Shown one piece after another: positions 21,485 through 34,100 of a stretch of 64,000 nt of DNA. The stretch is from Trissonchulus latispiculum (Eukaryota; Nematoda; Enoplea; Enoplida; Ironidae). Location of the stretch: positions 1 through 64,000 of the forward strand of contig JASAND010006661.1 in assembly GCA_030248195.1 (NCBI GenBank), in the 5' to 3' direction. The notes under the pieces were generated by a model. That model was given only the letters and a program-made list of their open reading frames with translations, ran no database searches and was not told the origin of the DNA. How positions within the stretch are numbered: the first letter of the stretch is position 1; each line of letters starts with the position of its first letter. The position numbers and the translations under genes were made by a program.

Positions 21485-24120
21485 TCCCCCCAACTGGGGG
21501 TGGGGGGGGGGGGAATTGGCCCAAAATAGGGTATTTTGGGGGTAAATTTTGCAACATTTTTCAAAAAAGTAAAACCCGTTTATTATCGCGAGAAATACAC
21601 GTTTATAACGATTTTACGGACTTCTAAGCTCAATATTGACCTTATTCTGGACTCAGAACCATGTTGGCAATCAAGTTTTCGAGTTTAAAAACACTGTGTA
21701 ATGTTAAAATTACTTAATGATTTCATGTTTTTCGGCATTAGCAATGGCTGAAAATGCGATTTTTGGTATAAAAATAGAAAAAATTTTGGGGGAATTTTGG
21801 GGGGGTCGTGGGGGGGTTGGGGAGGTCTAAAAAGGGGGCCCCCCACAATTCCGGGGGAGGGCCCCCCAACCCAAATCCCCGTTACACCTATGCCCCCACC
21901 CAACCTCCCCGGCCCTTTTTGGAGCCAAAAAGTTTGCTAAATTTTGCCCAAAAATGGTCATTTTTGGGAAAATTGCTCAAAGTTCGACTTAAAATCGCTT
22001 TAAAACCGCGTATAAACGCCTAAAACTATCATTGCAAGCCCTGTTTTCACGGAAAAAGCGTTAGAGTACAGAAAATTTTGCATTTTTAGGCCATTTTTTG
22101 GATTTTCTGAGGTCCCAATTTTGGGGGAGGTACCCATCACATTTCGCGGGTCGACCACCAAATTTCCAGTGCTTACCCCTCCCCCATCCATAGGTGTGTT
22201 AGGGGGGGGGGGGGGTGGGGGGGAACCCCGCCCCCCCCCAAATGGAGGGGTCGCCAACCCTCCCCCCTAAAAAATTTTTGCTACCCCTCCCCCCAAATCG
22301 GCCTTCGGCCGACCCCTCCCCCCTGAAAATTTTCAATCCCCTACCTACATTTTTGAAAATTTTTAGCCAAAAATTCGAATTTTTTCAAAAAATAAGCGAA
22401 AAATTGCTAAAATTGGGATAATTACCTTAAAAATCACTACAAATAGCTGGAAATTGAGAAAATTTTTCAGTTTTTTCACGAAAAACCGATTTTTTTGCCG
22501 ACCCCCCCCTCGAAAATTTTTCTTACCCCTCCCCCCAAATCGACTTTTTTCAAACCCCCCTCCCCCTTTTTTGTCAAACCCCCACCCTACTTTTTTTCAA
22601 ACCCCCACCCCCACTTTTTTCGCCAGCCACACCTATGCCCCCATCCTAAATTTCCTGTAAAACTATGCCCCCCAGGAGCATAGGTGTAACGGGGATTTGG
22701 GTTGGGGGCCCCCCTTTTTAGACCCCCCCAAACCCCCCCACGACCCCTCCCCAAACCTCCCCCAAAAAATTTTTGTGTTTTTGTGCCAAAAATCGCATTT
22801 TCAGCCATTGCTAATGCCGAAACACATGAAATCATTAAGTAATTTTAACATTAGACAGTGTTTTTAAACTCGAAAACTTGATTGCCAACATGTTTCTGAG
22901 TCCAGAATAAGGTCAATATTTAGTCTAGAAGTTCATAAAACCGTTATGAACGTGTATTTCTCGCGATAATAAACACGTTAAGCCAAATATTTGCACTTTT
23001 TTGAAAAATTTTGCAAAATTTGCCCTAAAAATGCCAATTTTCGCTCGCGCCGTCGGCGCGACTACCCCCCCCCCCCCCAGTTGGGGGGGGGGGGGGCGGG
23101 GGCCCCCAAAAATTTCTCGGGGGTTGGAAAAATGGCTGGAGGGGTTACCCCCCAAACCCCCCCCCCCAATTAGACCTATGCACAGGAGACCCGAAGTTCC
23201 AGGGAAACTATGGTCGGACTACAGGCTACCACCATCCTCCATTCCAAAGCATAAGTCTGGCTGGGCAAAATGTCTGGGGGCGATGGGTTCGGCTCGAGAA
23301 GGAGGAGAGGGTCCCCAAACATTGCCAAAACCCCCCCTAAATTTTCGATTTTTTTACCATTTTTGACCACTTCTTTGGCTAAAAATTTGGGGGGTCCATC
23401 CATAGTTTCACCGGAAATTTTTGTTGGGGGAGAGGAGAGGTAAGCTGTGGAAATTTGGTGGTCGACCCGCGAAATGTGACGGGGGTACCCCACCCCCGAA
23501 CACCCCCCAAAATTGGGACCTCAGAAAATCCAAAAAACTGGCTTAACAATGCAAAATTTTATGTATTTCAACGCTTTTTCCGTGAAAATAAGGCTTGTTT
23601 TGATAGTTTTAGGCGTTTGTAGGAGGTAAAAAGTTTTCAAAAAATGACCATTTTTGGGCAAAATTTATATAGCTAACTTTTTGGCTCCAAAAAGTGCCGG
23701 GGGCAAAGTGTACCACCTGTTTAGGTTGGGGCCGGGTGGAGGGAGTAAAAAGTCCAAATCTGGCTTAGGGGGTCTCAAAAACAGTAGGGGGAGTAGTCAA
23801 GGTCGGGCATGGGGGGCAGGATATTTTTTAGTTAATTTTTGGGGGGATTTTTTGCAAAAATGAGCTAAAAATTGGTTTTTTGGCGTATTTTACACGTAGA
23901 AAGGCAAAAAGTCCTCAAAAAAATTGCCAGGATTTTAGCTAAAAATAGTCATTTTTTACGAATATATACATCTCCGGCGACGCCGGAAAATTTTTGAAAA
24001 TTTGCCTATGGCAAAAATTTGGGCCCCCAAAAAATCCCGGGGGGAAGCAAAAATCCGGGGGGCGATTTTGGGGGGAAGGTCAATTTCGGGGGGGGACCCG
24101 CTCCGCCCTCTGTAAAAAAA
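21485..24120. repeat. Foldback repeats with long C- and G-tracts
   Basis: Two arms, about 21485-21906 and 22662-23095, are inverted repeats of each other. They end in CCCCCCAACTGGGGG and CCCCAGTTGGGGG tracts and share the block GGCATTAGCAATGGCTGAAAA (left) and its complement (right). A second inverted pair, about 22025-22190 and 23400-23615, shares TTTCGCGGGTCGACCACCAA. Apparent proline/glycine-rich reading frames come from the tracts and are not genes. Related pieces occur at 25130-27650, 28260-28550 and 33148-33420. Confidence 0.7.
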
Positions 24121-24524
24121 CCTGCACACACATGCTTCTACTTTCGAAGACTAGTTGTATATAACTTGGTTAATACTATGCGTTAAATGTTAAAAATGTG
24201 TTTAAATATATACACTCGCATTACTAAAATTCATTAGTAGTCTTTAAAAAACATTTCGCAATTTTTTTACGAAATTTAGCAATTTTGGAGGACTGCGTAA
24301 AAGTTACCGCCCCCCACCCGGTAAAAAGTACCCTGGGGGAAGGGGGTCTCACAGGGGGCAAACTGTAGCCTGGTTCACCTATGCCGGGGGGTATCCGAAA
24401 GTTGGGAGGGTATATCAAAAATTCTTGGGGGGGGCAAAGGAGGTCGAAAATTTTGGTGAAACTATGGGGATGGCAGAATCCGGAAATCCGGGGGAGGGGT
24501 CGCCAAAATTTTACATTTACTTTA

Positions 24525-24998
24525 GGCGTCCTCTCATTAAGACAAGGCAGAATCTGCCCTGTAAGCCGTCTTATTCAGCCATACTTTCAGCCAGTAAGCC
24601 AGGCTTTCTTCTTTGCGACTATTGCATACGTTACACGTTAGCTGTTTGACCCCTACTAAGCGTAACTAGTCCATTAAACGGGACTATCAAAAGTCAAAGT
24701 CTAAGTGCACGTGCAGTAATATTCTGCACGTGTATGTAGAAGCGTGTATATAATCTGCATTACACTTATATAGCGCACATATGCGTAGACGAGTATAATA
24801 TTGAAACCACCTATTCAAGTATACGTTTAATTTTAAGAGTCCAGTTTAATGGGCTAGTTACGCTTAGTAGGGGTCAAACAGCTGACGTGTAACGTATGCA
24901 ATAGTCGCAAAGAAGAAAGCCTGGCTTACTGGCTGAAAGTATGGCTGAATAAGACGGCTTACAGGGCAGATTCTGCCTTGTCTTAATGAGATGACGCC
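24525..24998. mobile_element. 474-bp MITE with ~160-bp inverted arms and TTA duplication
   Basis: Arms 24525-24690 and about 24840-24998 are nearly perfect inverted repeats (ends GGCGTCCTCTCATTAAG / CTTAATGAGATGACGCC). TTA lies at 24522-24524 and 24999-25001. A 3-bp TWA target duplication is typical of PIF/Harbinger elements, so a Harbinger-dependent MITE is the best guess. Confidence 0.8.
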
Positions 24999-25129
24999 TT
25001 ACAAAAGCTCTACATTTGATCAGGTGATTTGGCAAGTATATATAAGTAGCAGAGCATGATCAAAGCTCATGGTTAGACGACAATTATATACGTATATATA
25101 TATACTAAAGTTATATATATATATATATA

Positions 25130-27650
25130 TAACAGTGGGGTTCCCCCCAAACACAGAACACACCTATGCTCCATAGCATAAGCATATTTTCCTTGAGACT
25201 CCCAAAATTTTGCGACAAAATCCCCCCACCTGAAATTTTGACATACCCTCCCCCAACCTTCGGCTACCCCACCCCAGCGATTTTTGAATCTAAAAGCTTA
25301 GCTAAATTTGGCTGAAAATGGTCATTTTTGAAAACGCTTTCTCAAATGGCGTAAAATCGCTTTTAAACGGTGTAAAAACGCCTAAAAAGCTTAAAACAAG
25401 CCTTAGTTTGAAAGACCAGATACGATACGTTTGCATTTTTCGGCCATTTTTTGAAAAGTGTTTTTTTTTCGCCGACGGCTTGTGTGTAACGTTACACACC
25501 TCTCCAAAAATTTTTGCTATTTTTCAGAAAAAAGTGTGTAACTACATAAAAATTCCTAATTTACTCGCGTTTTTCTTACTACATGAAGACTTTTATTGTA
25601 ACAAATAATTTCTAATTCTTAAGAAGTACGTATATAGGTTCTTTATAAGTGAAAATTGACATTTCAAATAATGTACTGCAAAAGTTGGTGAAGCTTTACC
25701 AAATCAGCTTGACAAAACTATATAAATAAATTATATACAATGCTATGACCTGCATTCATAGGTATATACATAGCTGTGTACATAGCTAGAGAATTAAAAA
25801 AGCAGCAACAGGATTTACGTTGGGCAGATTTGCCCAACGTAAATCAAAGTTTTTTCTCGTAAGGCCTTCTATAGCACAAACCTGTTCTGAAATTTATCTG
25901 AACTAAGTGTATATATATATATATATATAATATAGTGAATAAATGAATGAACAAATATGTCTTTACTAACTAATCTTGGATTGGTAAGTCCAGATAAAGC
26001 AAATCCTTGGGCAACACCAAAATTAAATGTAAGACAATGTATAGAAGGGGGTCTGGGGGGCGAAGCCCCCCAGAAACGGTAAATATGTGTGAAGAAATCA
26101 ATGCGCATTCGAAAAAGTTCCGACTATTAGGCAAAATTCGTCCAAAATTTTTGTGTAATGTTACACAGTCGCCAAAAATTTTTTGCTATTTTCCAGAAAA
26201 AAGTGTGTAATTACACGCGTTTTTGAGCAAAAAAAAACACTGAGGTCCAAATTCTTGGCCGGGGTTGTGGTGCATATATGTATATCAGGGTATTTTTTCG
26301 GGGGGGGGGGGGCTTACCGGGGGGGGGGTTAAATTTAAGGGGGGGGGGGAAGGTTTTTTTTGCAAAAATGAGCTAAAATATATTATAATGGTACAAGCCG
26401 AAGGCTCGAAAATTTTTTGAAAATGGGCGCTTTACACTTGGCAAGGAAAAAATTCCTTGGGGGTCCACAATTTCGGTGGGGGGTACCCCCCCTGGCTGCG
26501 CGCCTGCCCTCCCCTATAGTTTCACCTGAAATTTTGGTTGGGGGGGGGGTAAATTTTGGAAATTTGGTGGTCGAACCCCGAAATGTAATTAGGAGTGTAT
26601 CTATATACGTATATATCCGGGGCGGATCCAGGGGGGGGGGGCGGCCGCCCCCCCCGTCGCGATTCGAAGGTAGGAAAAATTAAGGAGAGAAAGAGGAAAA
26701 AGGGCAGAAAACCAAAAAATTTCGCGCCTTCGGCGCGAGTTTTCTACTTTTTAACCGCATATTTATTTCATTTATGAAGAAAAGGCTTGAAACGCATCCG
26801 ATTTTTCGGAGAAAATTACCATTTTTGCCTAAAATTGGCAAGAATTTTAAAAAATTTTCTCAGGTTTTCAGTATGAAAAGAATTAAAGATCCGACGACCG
26901 ATTTTATTGCAAAAACAAAAAATTTCTTCAACTTCTGGGGGGCTCCGCCCCCCAGACCCCCCACAAAAAATTTTACCGCCCCCCCCCGTCACGAAATCCT
27001 GGATCCGCCAGTGGTATATATATAGGGTATTTTTACCGGCCCCCTCCCACGAAATTGACCCACCCCCGAAAATGCTCCCCCTCCCGGATTTTTGCTTCCC
27101 CCCCAGGATTTTTCGGGGCCCGAATGTTTGCCAAGAATAAAGCAAATTTTCACAACTTTTCCGGCTTGATTTTTCCGAAAAAATTGATATTTTTAGCTTA
27201 AATCCTGGCATTTTTGAGAACGTTTTGCCTTTATACGTGAAAAATACGCCAAAACTACCAATTTTAACTCATTTTTGCAAAAAATCTTTCCCCCTTGCAA
27301 GCCACCCCCCCCCGACCCTGAAAAATACCCTGCATTGCATATACCCCCGAGGTCTCTCCCAAAATGCGGAACTCAGAAAATCCCAACAATATCTTAACAC
27401 GAAATTTTCAGTGTATATTTTAACGCTGTTCTCGAGAAAGCAAGGCTTGCTTTTATCGTTTTGGGCGTTTTTACACGGTTTTAAAGCGATTTTAAGCCAA
27501 AATTTGAGAAATTGTTTTCAAAAAATGACCGTTTCGGCAACATTTAACTAATGTTTTGGTTCCGTGCCGGAGAGAGGGAAGGGCTCGGGTGTAGCCAAAA
27601 GTTGGGGAGGGTACGTAAATCAAAAAATCTGAGAGGCAGTATAACGATAC
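25130..27650. repeat. Further G/C-tract foldback fragments and AT microsatellites
   Basis: A patchwork of the same tract-rich family as 21485-24120. For example AAATTTGGTGGTCGAACC-like lies at 26558 and CTCAGAAAATCCCAACAA at 27372. (TA)n runs lie at 25085-25131 and 25910-25930. No gene recognised. Confidence 0.55.
25812..25845. repeat. Perfect 15-bp-arm palindrome
   Basis: GATTTACGTTGGGCA (25812-25826), loop GATT, then its exact complement (25831-25845). Isolated: no element ends were found next to it. Confidence 0.8.
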
Positions 27651-27684
27651 GATATAAAGTATAATGATATAACCAATGTGACCA

Positions 27685-27748
27685 AATCTGGAAGTAATGA
27701 ATGAGTCATAATGGCTCTAATTTGATGTCTCCAAAAGGAATCACCACC
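27685..27748 (-). mobile_element. TTAA MITE family 1, end fragment (copy F)
   Basis: Only one terminus is present: GGTGGTGATTCCTTTTGG on the - strand with TTAA at 27749-27752, followed by the family's TCATTCATTACTT block. The rest of the element is missing. Confidence 0.7.
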
Positions 27749-28185
27749 TTAAATGCTAGAAGGCGTCATTATGAGCACGAGAAGCGAGCTGCTCATATTA
27801 AGCATTTACAACATATATCTTTTAAACAAATAAATGCTAGCGCATATTATGGTCATATTCAGCATTTTAAATCTTGTCTTTTACGTTTTTAAATGCTGTC
27901 CTTCAGATTATATATATATATGTATATTGCATTTTACATGCAACTGCAAGGAGCATTTTTACTACTTATTTGAATAATAAAATCATGCCTTGGTTTTACT
28001 GAGTGCTGCCGAAAAAGTGCGGTTTGAGAAGCATATAAATGGCGAATTTTCCAAGACTACTAGCTTCGGCCAGCGCCTTTTCTAAGGCCACCCCTGATAT
28101 CTGTGTTTCTAGGTTTTTCTTCGAAGTTGTTATATATCTAATATATACGTATACGTATATTATATACATCTTATCAATTGTCATT

Positions 28186-31100
28186 ATGTCTGCATCGTGG
28201 AAAGTTAGTGATGAATTGGAATTAGACCGTCGATGCCACCAATTGGGTTAGCATAATTAATATGTATTATACAGGGTATTTTTTAGGGATTTTTCGGAGG
28301 AAGGCTTCCCGGTGGGGGGACATTTTTGCAAAAATGAGCTAAAATTTTTTTATTTATTTTACACGTATTTTACACGTAGAAACACAGAAAGTTCTCATAA
28401 ATGCCAGGATTTAAGCTAAAAATAGTATACCTATACAAATTTGTACGAAATCGTTTCGGCGAAGCCGGAAAATTTTTGAAAATTTGCCTATTGTTGGCAA
28501 AAATTTGGGCCCCAAATCCCGGATGGCGCTAAAAATGACCCTGGTTACACATAGATCTCTTAGTCTTTGATAATCTAAGATTTTAATTCTGAACTTGAAC
28601 TTGAACTTCTGAATAACCTTAACAAATTCTTGAAAGTTTCCTATATAGAAATGTTTTGCGAATCTCAAGTGTTTCGCTCAAGACTCAAGTGTTTTCAAAA
28701 CTTTTTCAGCTGTTTTACGGCACCAGCGCCCGCATTAAGAGTGATAGTATATAGTAACTATATACGTACGTAATTTAACAGAACAAGTCATGCGTTTACA
28801 TTTATATATTTGTAATTTTAGAATTTGAAAATCAGCGGCTTGTTTCTCAGATTGCCTCTGATACAGAAAGAATTAAAGGTTTGTTGGCTCTGGCTGATTG
28901 TTCTTTTTACATTCCTGTAAAATATATACGTCCAATTTGATATTTCTGAACGCAAAATCTTGTAGCATAAAATTAGTTCGGACGTTCGTAAAATTAAAAA
29001 GGTCCTTCCTTTGAATGTTTATCTCATCCCAGTGCTATACTAATGCTAATATGTCTTTGCACTTGCGTGGGCGCTCTTCAAAACCGGTGTTTGAGCTTGC
29101 CGAACGTTGATGCCCCGGCCCCCTCCTTTACTAATACTGTCAGTCAAGGACTGTTTTTGTTTAGCTAGCCAGGAATCTATTATAAAGCATGAAGCCACTT
29201 CGGCCCGATGCAGAACGGAGAGTCGACGGCTGGAAACGGAAGTGAATCGGTTGCATCAGGAAATTCGTCGAAAACAGGCCAGTCTACAGAGGTACATAAT
29301 TCTAGCGTTGTTGTTTCCTCCCTGTTCATGTTCATATCATGTAATCATGCTGCTGGTTATTCTATTTAGGTTTGTTTTTTAGCTTTCCTGATAATTCTTT
29401 TCGTATATACTCTGCACTGCATATTCATATTTTAGCTTAAAGAAAACTGCTGATATGCTAACAGTGACCAGAGTTGAACTGCAGCACACGCTGAAGCGAA
29501 AGGAAGCAGCCGTTAAGCAAGACCAGTGTGTGAATATTGCTTTTATTGTGTTAACAAATAATTTCAAGTAGTCAAAATGAACGAGCAACGTAATGTGTCC
29601 ACACAGTGTGGTTCGAAGTTCATATATATACCAAGGAGGGCACCTACTTGTTTGGGAGAAGCCCATTCTAGGAATAGCAGAATTTTAAGAGATACGTTGT
29701 GTTTTTTGGTTGCTTTAGAAATGCATTTTCCCCAACATTTTTTCAGAGAGTTTTGCGGGAAACTGGTTACGGAAGGCCGAGAGGATCTGAAATCGAACGA
29801 GCAGGCATGGAATGCGACCAGTCACGTTCAGCGTAAGCAGGAGCTCAAGGCTCGACTGAACATGCTGGAGAATGAACTGGCCAGTTTGAATCTGGAAGTC
29901 TCACAGAAGACTCGCCGCATCAAGGAAATGGAAGAAATTGGTGAATTTCTGTCGGTTTTTTGATGCTCTATTGTATTAACCACAATGTATCATAGGGGTC
30001 GCGGCAGCGACCCCTATAATATGTGTCAAAAGTCCCTGGAGACACCGTAAAATAAGCTGCGCAGAGGCTGCGCAAAATCCTGCGCAGATCCTGCGCAGAT
30101 TTCATGCGCAAATTGTAGAGCACATCGAGTTTAGTATGTGTGCGAAGTTTCAGCCCCGTATCACTTTCCGTTAAAAAGTTGCGCCCCGGACCGGTTATGG
30201 CGGCGATGTTTTTTTTTCCGGTTTCTCCTATTTAATGGTCGTATTGTCCTGACTTTCCGCCTCTTTCACGTAATCTGCAGCGGAGGCCGGACCTAAAGGG
30301 GTATAGGGTCTGGTAGTACCCCATGCGCCATTTAAGAATCGCTACTTTTTTTGCGCCGCAGGTGCGCCACAGCGCCGCAGCGGCGCCGCAAAGTCGGCTC
30401 AGAGCGAAAAGTGACCATTTTTGTGGTCGCTGCGCAGCTCGAACGTTAAGAGCTGGAGCAGATTTCTTTTTATATTCAGAAACTACATATATTGAACTAA
30501 CTAAATAGCTAAGTCTCGTTTCTCTATCACTTCCCATGCGACCACTGTGGCCGGTCAAAAATGGTGAAAATTCGAAAAATGAAAAATCGAAATTTCTCGC
30601 TGTGTATTCAACTTAGAAAGCTCAATTCTTTCATACAAAGGTTTTCTGGCACGGCGAATTGATTCCCGTAAGCAGTTTTGCCGTCGGACCCACCCATATT
30701 GCTGGGCTGGTTCCACTTTGCTGTCGGGAGGGTCAAGTCGGTACCGACTTCCAAGAACACCATATAGGACTGTGCATAGCCTCTCAAAACTTTGTCCATA
30801 GGAGTTTTCTGGTGCGCCCAGCTCATTTCCGGTGTCCGTTTTGCCGTCCGACCCACCCATTTTGCTGGGCTGGTTCCACTTTGCTGTCGGGAGGGTCAAG
30901 TCGGTACCGACTTACAAGAACACCATATAGGACTGTGCATAGCCTCTCAAAACTTTGTCCATAGAGGTTTTCTGGTGCGCCCAGCTGATTCCCGGAGTCC
31001 GTTTTGCCGTCCGACCCACCCATTTTGCTGGACTGGCTCCACTTTGCCGTTTGAAGGGTAAATCGGGTAGGCGGTCAAGTGGTCAAAAATAAAATTTTTC

Positions 31101-34100
31101 AAAAGTGGTCAAATTTGGTACCAAATGAAAGCCCTAAGTGAGCTGAACAACTTTTGTCATAGAAGTGCGTACCTAAAGTGGCTGTAGAGGGCTGTGGTGG
31201 GGTGGGGTGGGGACTTAGGCGATTTTGGGTCAAAAATTAAAATTTGCAAAAGTGGTCAAATTTGGTACCAAATGAAAGCCCGCATCGAACTGAGCAACTT
31301 TTGTCATAGAAGTGCGTACCTAAAGTGGCTGTAGAGGGCTGTGGTGGGGTGGGGTGGGGACTTAGGCGATTTTGGGTCAAAAATTAAAATTTTCAAAAGT
31401 GGTCAAATTTGGTACCAAATGAAAGCCCGCATCGAACTGAGCAACTTTTGTCATAGAAGTGCGTACCTAAAGTGGCTGTAGAGGGCTGTGGTGGGGTGGG
31501 GTGGGGACTTAGGCGATTTTGGGTCAAAAATTAAAATTTTCAAAAGTGGTCAAATTTCGAGTCAAATGAAGGCCCTCATCGAACTGAACAACTTTCGCCA
31601 TAGAACCACCCACCCAAACTTGCTGTGTCGGATTTATATACTTGCTTTCTCAACCGGAATTTAAACGACAGACATAGGCCCAACACACATATTATCCCCT
31701 TTTGTGCGGAGCATTTTTGTTACTTGTGAAATAATTTGTAAAACATCCCCCAGTATAATATGATGCAGTGCGGGAGAGAATCTCTTTAGTTCTTAGGCTC
31801 TCTAGAGTACCTATATAAACTTTTGAGGACTATCCATATGTGCTACAAAGGATTATAAGTTTTTCTTGGTGTAATTTTAGGTTTCTCGGAAGGAAAGGAG
31901 AAAAATTCATTTGTACTTATGCAAGTTTATTTTTGTATTAATATGTTTTATTATTGGTGGTCGCGAGAGCAAGCCCCTATTATATGGGTATAAAAGTTTC
32001 TGCGCAGCCCTTTTAGAGTCATTCGAGCTCCGTGTAAGCTAAATAGTACACCAAACCAGACAATTTTGGTATCGTCGGAATCTATGTTCGTTGGAGTCTG
32101 TATTCTGGCGTAAGCCTGATGAATTACTGGCCCACCTTCTACACATGTAGTCAATATTTAAGTAGTCACTCCTGGCTTTGAGCTGAGAATCCTGAGATAA
32201 GGACCGGCACCCTATAACCGTCTGTACGTTGGAATTCTCTCCAGGGCACTTTACCTTTTGCCTAAGGCCACATCCGGTGCATGAACATAACTGATCTGTC
32301 ACTATGACGAGAAGGTAACAAGAGTTTGTTTGAAGGGGTGTTCCGTTTTTTGCGGATTTGGTCATCATTTGAGCTGACACTCATGAGTGACTACGGTTGC
32401 GAATCCGAGAATGAAGTCTAAAGGGAAAGACCCCTTACTTGTGACAACACCACTCCCAAAGGTTAGTTTAAAGCGTTACTTTATGGCACATTTTGCTGCG
32501 CATTTTTCAGCGCTCGGACCCTTAGTGCATACCCAGACCGATAAGACATCTATTGCTGGTGCCATGATATGATCAATTGTTCAGGTTTGCAAGAGTGACC
32601 TAGAAACTGTGGATCTGATCTTTCAGGTTTCCTTACGCACTGTTCTTGCGCAAACTCTTTCAGTGCAGGGGTTGCCATTACACGACCAATTTTGTGCTCA
32701 TGAAAGTCGTTATTTAGGCTGCCAGGAAGGTTTCTTTCCCCGAGCGTTAAAATTTGCTGTGTACACACGACAACTGGTATTTTTGCTTCAGCCATCTTTC
32801 ACTATTCTATCCGGAAACGGAACCTCCGATATTTCTTGTTTCTTGTTTTTTTAAATTCTGTTTTTATTTAGTGCTGAAGCCTGGCTGAAGAATCGTCAAA
32901 TCGACGAGCAGTTGTTCAAAGAACTGAGCCTATTGGCAGAGTTAAAGAAAAAATTGACCAGCCACGAAGAAGAACAGCGAATACAAAAGGTACATATTGG
33001 TTTTATGTCATGAGTGTGACTGTCTCTTTAACGCAATATCGGTTTTCTATTTTTCCATTTCTTGTTTCTTTTCTTCATAATCTGCTTTTCATTTTGTTTT
33101 CTTCACAATCTGTAGAATTATTGTACACGTACTCTGGTTTATTTCTAGGCCAAAATTCATGGGACCCCTCTTCGATGGGGGCTCACCCAAAATGGGGGCA
33201 TTTAGAAAATTTTTCCAAATATTTGGTATAAAAACTGCTAACAATCGCTAAAAATGACGAATTTTAAGTGGTTTTTAGGCTAAAATAGTGAAAATTTCGT
33301 TACAAATCGTTTTTGAAAATTTAGGGTAAAAATGGTAAAATTTGGCAATTTTGTGGGTAATTGGGGGAGGTCGGAATTTATGGGGCACATTTCATGGGGG
33401 GGAAGGTCGCAACGTAAAATAAAATGTTTCTCGTACTCTTATTCTATTATGCACTCCCAGTGTTAATAATAAGCAACTTGGGGCCCTAATTTACTGTATA
33501 TTTCAAGTTCAACTTCTAATGGGTAGGGTCGGGTAGACCATAATTATTACGTACTATTGTTGCAATATTATGGAATTGTCATACGTTCTAGATTTTACAA
33601 TGTTTATGCTAAGACCTAATTCCTGGTTGATCCTGGCGGTGCTTATCTACCAGTCCAACATATCGAATACTTAGAGTTTACCGATAATTATAATATTTTG
33701 TTAATAATAAGCAAGTATCAACCAATCGATCCGCGCTGGATTTACTGTGACTGTTGGCTGGTTTGTAGGAAAAGTTTGAGACAGAATTGGCGAAACAGAT
33801 GTCGCATAAGGCCAGTGCCAAACCGACCCAACCGATTCCAGTGGCTCCAGTTTCCTGTGGTGACAGCAGTGCTCCTGTTGAAGATGTGTAAGTCTGCAAC
33901 TGAGGAAATATTAAACTTAATTAGAAATAATAAAATTGAATGTTACCCTTATCTACTTTCGCCTTGCTTTAACCTTTCTCACTTTCACGAAGTTCTCGGC
34001 ATTCTTTCCCTACCCTTTTTTCAGTCGTTCAAATCTATACGTATAATACGCTTATTGTCTTTCTATGGAGCGTATCAAAGCTAAAACTGGCGGTAATGAA

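Noticed and set aside
21685..23493. Proline- and glycine-rich open frames on both strands
   Set aside because: They are translations of C- and G-tracts in palindromic repeats, start and stop at random and overlap each other on both strands.
30608..31061. Several open frames sharing similar peptides (for example CCREGQVGTD)
   Set aside because: They follow the 163-bp tandem unit on both strands; the shared peptides are the satellite itself.
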